Below are positions 33,129 through 42,274 of a DNA stretch of 56,769 nucleotides, piece after piece (position 1 is the first letter of the stretch; the number at the start of each line of letters is the position of its first letter). The stretch lies in contig NZ_BAFQ01000075.1 of the NCBI RefSeq assembly GCF_000308375.1, positions 1 through 56,769 of the forward strand. Reading direction: 5' to 3'. The translations under genes were made by a program, and so were the position numbers. The DNA is from Nocardia aobensis NBRC 100429 (GTDB taxonomy: Bacteria > Actinomycetota > Actinomycetes > Mycobacteriales > Mycobacteriaceae). The notes below the pieces were generated by a model. It worked only from the letters and a program-made list of their open reading frames with translations. It made no database searches and was not told the DNA's origin.

Positions 33129-33140
33129 TAGGGTGTGCGC
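33129..33140 (+). promoter_or_regulatory. Leaderless -10 box (TAGGGT) of the 33141 gene
   Basis: TAGGGT at 33129-33134 is followed by six bases and the ATG at 33141, with no ribosome binding site. The GTG at 33135 lies immediately after the box and is therefore unlikely to be the start. Confidence 0.45.
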
Positions 33141-33710
33141 ATGGCGCTGACCTTCGAGCGGTATTGCGATGAGATCGTGGCCCAGACCGAGTTGCTGCGT
33201 GCCGCGCTCGCGCACGCCGACACCGCGGTTCCCGTACCGAGCTGCCCGGGCTGGACCGTCGGGCAGCTGGGTCGTCACCTCGGCGGCGCACAGCGGTGGG
33301 CGCGGGCGGCGGTCGCGGGGCGGGTGCGAGAACCGTTGCCGGAGGACGACTTCGCGTTCCGGGATCTGTCCGGATATCTGGACGAGGAACCCGAAGAACT
33401 GCGCGGCTGGCTTGCCGAGGGCGCCGCGGATCTGTCCGCCGAACTTCGCCGGGCCGGGCCCGGCCTCGAGCTCTGGACTCCGGTGCCGGTCGTGCCGACC
33501 ACGGACTTCTACGCCCGCCGCTTCACTCACGAAACGTTGATCCACCGGGCGGACGCCACGCTCGCCCTGGGGGCCGGCTATCACGCCGCGCCGGACGTGG
33601 CCGCGGACGCCATCGATCTTCGGATGAGTGCCGGGCTCGCACCACTCGGCATGCGAGCCCGCAACTCACGTCCTGCGGCTCAGGCCAGGGGATACTGTCC
33701 GGGCGGGTAG
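33141..33710 (+). pseudogene. Maleylpyruvate isomerase-type (TIGR03083) protein, C-terminus lost
   Basis: 189 residues. The N-terminal mycothiol-dependent DinB-like domain is good: VPSCPGWTVGQLGRHLGGAQRW (about 32-53) and FYARRFTHETLIHRADATLALG (about 123-144) carry the metal ligands. TIGR03083 proteins usually run to 230-280 residues with a second, SCP2-like domain. Here homology stops at about residue 163 (AADAIDLR), and the rest (MRARNSRPAAQARGYCPGG) is read through the terminator and tail of the opposite small gene. The 3' end therefore appears to have been replaced near 33625. The N-domain could still fold and act alone. Confidence 0.6.
33632..33661 (-). terminator. Terminator of the small hydrophobic peptide gene
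   Basis: CGGGCTCGC (33632-33640) and GCGAGCCCG (33653-33661) pair perfectly around a 12-nt loop, 18 bases after the stop of the minus-strand gene. It lies inside the distorted 3' end of the converging gene. Confidence 0.6.
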
Positions 33711-33847
33711 CTCCCGCCGAGGCCGCCGCCCGGCGTGCCCGCGCCGCCCGCGCCGATGAGGTCGGAGATGAGGGTGATCACCGATTGGCCGATCGCCAGC
33801 ACATCGGATCCGATCGTGCCGAAATAACCTGCAAACGTGGAGAGCAT
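33680..33847 (-). CDS. Small hydrophobic/amphipathic peptide (55 aa), possibly PorA/PorH-like
   Basis: 55 residues without a signal peptide. A single amphipathic or hydrophobic helix spans about residues 4-33 (TFAGYFGTIGSDVLAIGQSV and on to ISDLIGAGG). A Gly/Pro/Tyr tail ends the protein. The start ATG 33847 is well supported by GGAAAGGCGG five bases upstream, and a perfect hairpin follows the stop. Corynebacterial PorA and PorH are similar: tiny (45-57 aa), signal-less helical peptides that make outer-membrane channels. The likeness here is of size and helix pattern only, so the channel idea is speculation. Confidence 0.65.
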   Translation of the reverse strand: MLSTFAGYFGTIGSDVLAIGQSVITLISDLIGAGGAGTPGGGLGGSYPPGQYPLA

Positions 33848-34030
33848 GGGTCCGCCTTTCCCGGGGCATCCGAGGCCGTTCGCTATCAGGGTGACATATC
33901 GGTGATACCCGGTTTCGGCAATCTCATTGAGGCCCAGAGGTTTCGGGGTGAATGTCCGTAGTTGTCCGATCCGGCGGGGGCGCCGGGGTGCTCCGGCCGG
34001 TGGTATGCCCACCCCCGGTTATGAATGGGA

Positions 34031-34052
34031 TTGCATCATCATGCATAATCAT
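34031..34052 (+). promoter_or_regulatory. ARG box upstream of argG
   Basis: A 22-base motif starting TTGCATCATCATGCA and ending TAATCAT matches the argC site at 20 of 22 positions. The argG start is about 105 bases downstream, so unlike argC this transcript would have a leader. It indicates that the separated argG is still under ArgR. Confidence 0.75.
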
Positions 34053-34156
34053 TTGTAGTTGATGTGAGCCGTCCGAGGGCGGGTAGCGGCGGCACATCGC
34101 ACCGGTGACATCGCGCACCCACCTACGCATACGCACGAACCTGAGGAGCATCAGAT

Positions 34157-35359
34157 ATGGCCGATCGCGTCGTACTCGCCTATTCCGGCGGGTTGGACAC
34201 CTCCGTTGCCATCAGCTGGATCGGCAAGGAGACCGGGGCCGAGGTGGTCGCCGTCGCGATCGATCTGGGCCAGGGCGGCGAGGACATGAACGTGGTGCGC
34301 CAGCGCGCACTGGACTGCGGCGCGGTCGAGGCCATCGTGGTCGACGCCCGCGACGAATTCGCCGACGAGTACTGCCTGCCGACCGTGCAGGCCAACGCCC
34401 TCTACATGGGCCGCTACCCGCTGGTGTCCGCGATCAGCCGCCCGCTGATCGTCAAGCACCTGGTCGAGGCCGCCGAATATCACGGCGCCACCACCGTCGC
34501 CCACGGCTGCACCGGTAAGGGCAACGACCAGGTCCGCTTCGAGGTCGGCATCGGCGCGCTCGCGCCCGATCTGAACGTCATCGCCCCCGTGCGCGACTAC
34601 GCGTGGACCCGCGAGAAGGCCATCGCCTTCGCCGAGGAGAACGCGCTGCCGATCACGGTGAGCAAGAAGTCGCCGTTCTCGATCGACCAGAACCTGTGGG
34701 GCCGCGCGGTCGAGACCGGCTTCCTCGAGGATCTGTGGAACGCGCCGACCAAGGACGTCTACGACTACACCGTCGACCCGACCGTCAACTTCGAGGCGCC
34801 CGACGAACTGATCGTCACCTTCGACAAGGGTGTGCCGATCGCGATCGACGGCCGTCCGGTCAGCGTGCTCGAGGCCATCACCGAACTCAACAAGCGCGCG
34901 GGTCGCCAGGGCGTGGGCCGGCTGGACATGGTCGAGGACCGCCTCGTCGGCATCAAGAGCCGCGAGATCTACGAGGCCCCGGGCGCGATCGCGCTGATCA
35001 CCGCGCACCAGGAACTCGAGGCCGTCACCGTCGAGCGCGAACTCGGCCGCTACAAGCGCCAGGTCGAGCAGCGCTGGGGCGAGCTGGTCTACGACGGCCT
35101 GTGGTTCTCCCCGCTCAAGCGAGCCCTGGACGCCTTCGTGCGCGACACCCAGCAGCACGTCTCCGGCGAGGTGCGGATGGTGCTGCACGGCGGCAACGTC
35201 GTCGTCAACGGCCGCCGCAGCGAGGAGTCGCTCTACGACTTCAACCTGGCCACCTACGACGAGGGCGACAGCTTCGACCAGTCGCTGGCCAAGGGCTTCG
35301 TCCAGATCCACGGCCTGTCCTCCAAGGTCGCCGCGCGCCGGGACCTGTCCAAGAAGTAG
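34157..35359 (+). CDS. argG: Argininosuccinate synthase
   Basis: 400 residues, the usual size. It joins citrulline and aspartate using [18 protein letters not shown] (8-22) is the PP-loop, [14 protein letters not shown] binds aspartate/citrulline, and [14 protein letters not shown] is a family motif. The start ATG 34157 has CTGAGGAGC eight or so bases upstream. It has its own promoter with an ARG box, because 4.9 kb of unrelated genes separate it from argR. Its codon use is strongly C-biased at third positions, as in highly expressed genes. Confidence 0.97.
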   Translation: MADRVVLAYSGGLDTSVAISWIGKETGAEVVAVAIDLGQGGEDMNVVRQRALDCGAVEAIVVDARDEFADEYCLPTVQANALYMGRYPLVSAISRPLIVKHLVEAAEYHGATTVAHGCTGKGNDQVRFEVGIGALAPDLNVIAPVRDYAWTREKAIAFAEENALPITVSKKSPFSIDQNLWGRAVETGFLEDLWNAPTKDVYDYTVDPTVNFEAPDELIVTFDKGVPIAIDGRPVSVLEAITELNKRAGRQGVGRLDMVEDRLVGIKSREIYEAPGAIALITAHQELEAVTVERELGRYKRQVEQRWGELVYDGLWFSPLKRALDAFVRDTQQHVSGEVRMVLHGGNVVVNGRRSEESLYDFNLATYDEGDSFDQSLAKGFVQIHGLSSKVAARRDLSKK

Positions 35360-35456
35360 GCGTCGCCGCGGGCCCGGTCGAGCATTCGGCCGGGCCGATC
35401 CCGGAGTAGCCTGCCACCGGGCGGAACCGCACGACCGCAGGGTGCGCATCGTGTAG

Positions 35457-37883
<2,427 letters not shown>

Positions 37884-37933
37884 ACCAGCGGCCCGTGGGT
37901 CCGGACCGTGCGGGCCCTTCAACCCCCGCCGGA

Positions 37934-37945
37934 TATCGTGCGCGC
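37934..37945 (+). promoter_or_regulatory. Leaderless -10 box (TATCGT) of the SMR gene
   Basis: TATCGT at 37934-37939, then six bases, then ATG at 37946. No ribosome binding site is present. Confidence 0.4.
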
Positions 37946-38269
37946 ATGATGTTCCTCTTTCTCGGATTGGCCATCGTGACCGAGGTGTCGGCGACGGTGT
38001 CGCTGAAGCTGTCCGAGGGATTCACCAAGCTGGTGCCCTCGATCGTCGTGGTGGTCGGCTACGTGGCGGCATTCCTCTTCCTGTCGCAGGCCCTGAAGCG
38101 GGGGATGTCGGTCGGCGTCGCCTACGGGGTGTGGTCGGCGATCGGGGTGGCGCTGGTCGCCACGATCGGCGCGCTGTTCCTCGACGAGCCGCTCTCGGCC
38201 GTGCAGATCGGCGGCATCGGGCTCCTGATCGCCGGGGTGCTGGCGCTGGAACTGGGCGGCGCGCACTGA
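37946..38269 (+). CDS. Small multidrug resistance (SMR/EmrE-like) transporter
   Basis: 107 residues with four membrane helices. The key Glu lies in LGLAIVTEVSATVSLK (Glu13), the proton/substrate residue of SMR proteins. AYGVWSAIGVALVA is the TM3 dimer motif. Dimers exchange protons for cationic drugs or guanidinium. Two ATGs are adjacent; 37946 fits the leaderless promoter spacing. It is convergent with the broken threonine dehydratase. Confidence 0.92.
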   Translation: MMFLFLGLAIVTEVSATVSLKLSEGFTKLVPSIVVVVGYVAAFLFLSQALKRGMSVGVAYGVWSAIGVALVATIGALFLDEPLSAVQIGGIGLLIAGVLALELGGAH

Positions 38270-38279
38270 CGCGGGTAGC

Positions 38280-39036
38280 TCAATCCTGGACGCGCACAGC
38301 GTATTCCGCATGCTCGAGCGCGCCGAGAACATCATCGCGATGGGCGGGGCCGCGGGTCTCGAGGGTCAGCTGCACCTCCACTTCGTCGATGGCCAGACCG
38401 GCTATCCGCACGGCGAGGTAGCGCCCGCCCGTGCTGAGTCCGTGGCCGATGATGCGGGTCAGCAGAATCGGGTCCACATTGCCACCGGAGATGATCGCGC
38501 AGACCGGTCCGCGCAGGCGCAGTTCCTCGGCCGGAAGGCTCAGCAGGGCCGCGACCGACGCTCGCCTGGCCTGCGACGATATCGGGATGGTCGAACGGAT
38601 GGATCAGCGTCGCCCCGGTCCGCTCGGCGAATTCCTGGGCCGCGAGCAGCGCCTCGTCCACCGTCTCGCCCACCTGATGCACGGTGGCGCCGTAGGCGCG
38701 GGTGGCGACGAGTTTCGGCAGCGGCGCTCCGACCGGCATGAACACCGTCGAGGCGATACCCAAAGTCGTTGCGGCCCAAGCGACTCCCTGCGCATGATTG
38801 CCGGCGCTCGCGGCCACCACACCGTGGGTGCGTTCCTCCGGGGCGAGATTGGCGATGCGGAAGTACGCGCCGCGCGGTTTGAACGATCCCGTCCGCTGCA
38901 GGTTCTCGCATTTGAGCCGCACATCGGCGCCGGTGCGCTCGGACAGGACCCGCGAGGCGATGACGGGGGTGCGGCGGATGACGGGCGCCAGCATCTTCTG
39001 CGCCGCGCTGATGCGATCGAATCCGATCAGCTCCAT
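38280..39036 (-). pseudogene. ilvA: Threonine dehydratase (IlvA/TdcB-type) with large internal deletion
   Basis: The N-terminal ~159 residues are a good PLP threonine dehydratase: RRTPVIASRVLSERTGADV, NLQRTGSFKPRGAYFRIAN with the PLP lysine, and AASAGNHAQGVAWAA. At about 38558-38564 the sequence jumps directly to the end of the catalytic domain (SVAALLSLPAEELRLRGPV then ISGGNVDPILLTRII) and on into the C-terminal ACT region (VEVQLTLETRGPAHRDDVL), in another frame. Around 140 residues, including the GGGG phosphate-binding loop, are missing. The total is about 252 codons against about 400. It cannot be functional as a dehydratase. It was presumably a second enzyme or a catabolic one, as an auxotrophy would otherwise follow. 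Confidence 0.85.
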
Positions 39037-39177
39037 GCGGCCATGCTGCCAGACGGTCGCCGCGAATCCGGGTAGCCGGACGCACGAGCGGCGGGTGTGA
39101 GCCGGGCCGCAAAATCGGCACGAGGCGGGGTAATTGACCCCACACCGCTGAATGCGCTTTCGAAAGGCGGAATTAAG

Positions 39178-39189
39178 TAGCCTGGGAAA
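39178..39189 (+). promoter_or_regulatory. Leaderless -10 box (TAGCCT) of nsrR
   Basis: TAGCCT at 39178-39183, then six bases and the ATG at 39190; no ribosome binding site is visible. Confidence 0.45.
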
Positions 39190-39672
39190 ATGCAGTTGTC
39201 GCGCTTCACCGATCTGGGGCTGCGGGCGATGATGCGGCTCGCGGTGAGCAGCGGCGCCGAGGAGCGCGTGACCGCGAAGCTGATCGCCCGGCAGGTCAAC
39301 GCCTCCGAGCACTACGTCGCCAAGGCCGTCACCAAACTCTCCGAACTGGGGCTGGTGGCCTCGCAGCGGGGTCGCGCCGGCGGCATCTTCCTCACCGACG
39401 CCGGTCGCGCCGCCACCGTCGGGCAGATCGTGCGCGGCCTCGAAGGCGCGGCCGAGGTGGTCGACTGCGTGGGCGACCATCCCTGTCCGATCGCCGGGGC
39501 GTGTCGCCTGCGGCGGATACTGGCCGAGGCGCAGGAGTCGTTCTATCGCGAACTCGACCGCTACACCCTCGGCGATCTGGTCGATCGGCGGACGCAGCAA
39601 TTACTGCATCTGTCGGCGTCGCCGGCATTGCCGTTGGGCGGTTTCGCAGCCGATGTCCCCGCCGTCTCCTGA
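39190..39672 (+). CDS. nsrR: Rrf2-family nitric-oxide sensing repressor NsrR
   Basis: 160 residues. The winged helix (MQLSRFTDLGLRAMMRLAVS, then ARQVNASEHYVAKAVTKLSE) is followed by the Fe-S ligand segment DCVGDHPCPIAGAC with Cys93, Cys99 and Cys105. This is the spacing of the characterised Streptomyces coelicolor NsrR, which holds a [4Fe-4S] cluster that nitric oxide destroys, releasing repression. The hmp gene 215 bases downstream is the classic target. The start is ATG with leaderless promoter spacing. Confidence 0.93.
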   Translation: MQLSRFTDLGLRAMMRLAVSSGAEERVTAKLIARQVNASEHYVAKAVTKLSELGLVASQRGRAGGIFLTDAGRAATVGQIVRGLEGAAEVVDCVGDHPCPIAGACRLRRILAEAQESFYRELDRYTLGDLVDRRTQQLLHLSASPALPLGGFAADVPAVS

Positions 39673-39717
39673 TTCGCACCTCTTCGTACTGCGCTGTGCG
39701 CCAACATCTTCGGCGTA

Positions 39718-39861
39718 ACAGCGCATTTCGCTGTATCGGGACGAAAATGTGGCGCGGACAACATAATCCGCAACCGGAGCCGTAATTGAACACACGGCCT
39801 CGGAATTGGATTCGAAACACCGGAAATGGTTACCGTGGAATTCGTCCGGTGATTCACCGGA
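39718..39861 (+). promoter_or_regulatory. Candidate operators before hmp
   Basis: The nsrR-hmp gap has ACAGCG-cattt-CGCTGT at 39718-39734 and a perfect 17-base palindrome TCCGGTGATTCACCGGA at 39845-39861, which ends 26 bases before the hmp start. The region is AT-rich compared with its neighbours. Either could be an NsrR site; neither matches the published Streptomyces half-sites well by eye. Confidence 0.45.
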
Positions 39862-39887
39862 ATTGTTGCTCGAAGAGGAGTTTCACC

Positions 39888-41123
39888 ATGACGACCGCGT
39901 CGACATCGGCCCTGGACACCATCGCCGAACTGGAACCACACCACGCCGAGATCGTGCGGGCGACCCTGCCGGTGATCGGGGCGCGGATCGACGACATCAC
40001 CGCCGAGTTCTACCGCCGCCTCTTCGCCGCACACCCCGATCTGCTACGTAACGTGTTCAATCGCGGCAATCAGGCCCAGGGGGAGCAGCAGCGCGCGCTG
40101 GCCGCCTCGATCGCCACATTCGCCACCCACCTCGTCGATCCGAACCTGCCGCATCCGCGCCAACTGCTGGCCCGCATCGGCCATAAGCACGCCTCGCTCG
40201 GGGTGGTGCCCGACCAGTATCCGGTCGTGCACGAGCATCTGTTCGCGGCGATCGTGCACGTGCTGGGCGAGGCCGTCACCGCCGAGGTGGCGGCCGCCTG
40301 GGACCGGGTCTACTGGCTGATGGCCGACACCCTGATGGGATTCGAGAACGAGCTGTACTCCGGCGCGGGTGTCGAACCGGGCGCGGTCTTCCGCGAGGTC
40401 CGGGTGGTGCAGCGTATCGAGGATCCCGCCGACACCGTCACCTTCGTCGTGGAATCCGCCGACGCGGCCGCGCCGCTTCCCGAATTCCTTTCCGGACAAT
40501 ATGTTTCGGTCGGCGCCGACCTGCCCGACGGCGCCCGCCAGCTGCGCCAGTACAGCCTCGTCAACGCGCCCGGTGCCGGTCGGCTGGCCTTCGCGGTGCG
40601 TCGTGTCACCGCCGTCGGTGACCGGCCCGAGGGGGAGGTGTCGTCGTGGTTGCACACCGACGTCGAGGTGGGCGACCGGCTGCAGATCACGCTGCCGTTC
40701 GGCGATCTGACCATCGACACCGCCGCGCGGACACCGCTGGTGCTCATCTCGGCCGGCATCGGCGTCACCCCGATGGTCGGAATCCTGGAATATCTCGCGG
40801 CCACCGGATCGCCGCGCCGGGTGCTGGCGTTGCACGCGGACCGGGCCGAGTCCACGCACCCGCTGCGCGGCACCCAGGCCGATCTGGTCGCCGGTCTGCC
40901 CGACGCCGAACTGCACGTCTGGTACGAGGAGCCCAGCGCCGGCGCGCATGCGGGCCTGCTGTCGCTGACCGGCATCGAGCTGCCCGCGGGCGCCGAGATC
41001 TACCTGTGCGGCGGCACCGGCTTCCTGCAGGCGGCGCGGGCGCAGCTGAAGGCCGCCGGCGTGGCCGACGAGCGGGTCCACTTCGAACTGTTCGCCCCCA
41101 ACGACTGGTTGCTGGATCTGTGA
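39888..41123 (+). CDS. hmp: Flavohemoprotein, nitric oxide dioxygenase
   Basis: 411 residues. The globin domain (1-150) has FNRGNQ (Gln62), proximal His101 in IGHKHASLGV and distal Tyr42 in EFYRRLF. The FAD-binding domain has RQYSLVNAPGAG, and the NAD domain has ISAGIGVTPMVGILEYL and ends HFELFAPN. It converts NO and O2 to nitrate using NADPH in the cytoplasm. The start ATG 39888 has AGAGGAG upstream; the open frame extends to 39786 without support. It is probably repressed by NsrR encoded just upstream. Confidence 0.95.
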   Translation: MTTASTSALDTIAELEPHHAEIVRATLPVIGARIDDITAEFYRRLFAAHPDLLRNVFNRGNQAQGEQQRALAASIATFATHLVDPNLPHPRQLLARIGHKHASLGVVPDQYPVVHEHLFAAIVHVLGEAVTAEVAAAWDRVYWLMADTLMGFENELYSGAGVEPGAVFREVRVVQRIEDPADTVTFVVESADAAAPLPEFLSGQYVSVGADLPDGARQLRQYSLVNAPGAGRLAFAVRRVTAVGDRPEGEVSSWLHTDVEVGDRLQITLPFGDLTIDTAARTPLVLISAGIGVTPMVGILEYLAATGSPRRVLALHADRAESTHPLRGTQADLVAGLPDAELHVWYEEPSAGAHAGLLSLTGIELPAGAEIYLCGGTGFLQAARAQLKAAGVADERVHFELFAPNDWLLDL

Positions 41124-41129
41124 GCCGGC

Positions 41130-41693
41130 TCAATGCCCGGCGCGCGCCGTGGCCAGCACACCGTGCAGCCACGGCGTGAAATCCGCTGGGGCGGAAGCGA
41201 TATCGGCGTCCAGCCGCTCGGGATCCGCCCAGCGCAGCGCGGCTACTTCGGCCGGGTCGGGATGGTCGGGCACGCCGGTGAACTCACCGATCAGTACGTG
41301 ATCCCATTCGTCCTCGACCCGACCGGTCGCGGGATCGTCGGCCCGGTAGCGATAGACCCCGACCTCACGCAGTTGCGCGCCGATCCGCAGTTCCTCGCCC
41401 AGCCGGACAGCGGCGGCCTCGGCGAGGGACTGGCCCGGCCCCGGGTGTCCGCAACAGGTGTTGGACCAGCGCAGCGGGAACCGGGTCTTGACCGCGGCCC
41501 GCTGCTGCAGCAGCACCCGCCCGTCCGGCCCGAACAGCAGCACCGAGAATGCGCGGTGCAGCCGTCCGGGCGCGGTGTGGGCGTCGGACACCGGGCAGAT
41601 TCCGGTCGCGCGGCCCTGCTCGTCGACCAGTTCGACGGGCAGGGACTCGCGGTCGACCGTGCCGTCGGTGGAGGTGGTGTGGGTGCCGGTCAC
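41130..41693 (-). CDS. idi: Isopentenyl-diphosphate delta-isomerase (type I)
   Basis: 187 residues of the Nudix fold. It interconverts isopentenyl and dimethylallyl diphosphate. The catalytic Cys81 and metal-binding His83 lie in RWSNTCCGHP, and the acidic pair Glu127/Glu129 in GRVEDEWDH stands for the E. coli Glu114/Glu116 residues. AEAAAVRLGEELRI is the Nudix helix. The start GTG 41693 overlaps the stop of the upstream small gene by four bases. It is convergent with hmp, six bases away. Confidence 0.95.
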   Translation of the reverse strand: MTGTHTTSTDGTVDRESLPVELVDEQGRATGICPVSDAHTAPGRLHRAFSVLLFGPDGRVLLQQRAAVKTRFPLRWSNTCCGHPGPGQSLAEAAAVRLGEELRIGAQLREVGVYRYRADDPATGRVEDEWDHVLIGEFTGVPDHPDPAEVAALRWADPERLDADIASAPADFTPWLHGVLATARAGH

Positions 41694-41932
41694 CGCCCTA
41701 CCTTATCGGCGGCTATGAGCAGGTAGCGGAAACTACCCTCGCGACAGGACGTGAGAAACGGTTCCTCCACCCCGGGCGCCGGCTCGCACCGCGTACGAAG
41801 TTCCCGGTACGGGACGGTCGCCGACGTCAGGTCGGTGATCGCGATCAGGACCGGGCCGTGGGCCGTCATCGCCCGGAAATACTCGCCACGCGGATGGATC
41901 GTGCACCCGTAGTGGGCGTCGATCCAGCTCAC
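41690..41932 (-). CDS. Small conserved protein coupled to idi, function unknown
   Basis: 80 residues from GTG 41932 (SWIDAHYGCTIHPRGEYFRA at the start, EGSFRYLLIAADKVGR at the end). No family is recognised. The GTGA overlap with idi argues that it is translated. An in-frame ATG at 42034 would add 34 Ser/Arg/Gly-rich residues and has no ribosome binding site, so the shorter form is preferred, but the start is uncertain. No membrane segment or signal peptide is present. Confidence 0.5.
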   Translation of the reverse strand: MSWIDAHYGCTIHPRGEYFRAMTAHGPVLIAITDLTSATVPYRELRTRCEPAPGVEEPFLTSCREGSFRYLLIAADKVGR

Positions 41933-42274
41933 CGCGTCCGACCGGCCGCCGGACGTCGTCGGAGAAACCGATCGGAACCGGTTTTCGCCACCGGAAGAGA
42001 ATGAGACTCGGGACCGGCCCGGCGAACTGGACATCTGATCGAATAGTCATGCGCTACAACGGCGTTCCGTGATCCACGGTAGGACTCGGCCGGTGGTGCG
42101 CGACCATATTCGCCGAAACCGTGTGCCGCCGGGCGCGCCCGCACCCCTCCCGAGCGCAACCTGTGATCGCGGATGGGACCGATCACAACGGGGCCGCAGT
42201 AGGCTGTCGATGTGGCAGGCTCGACCCGCACGCAGGGGGCGTGAAGGTGTGAGCGCAGGGCACAAGGGCTGGGA

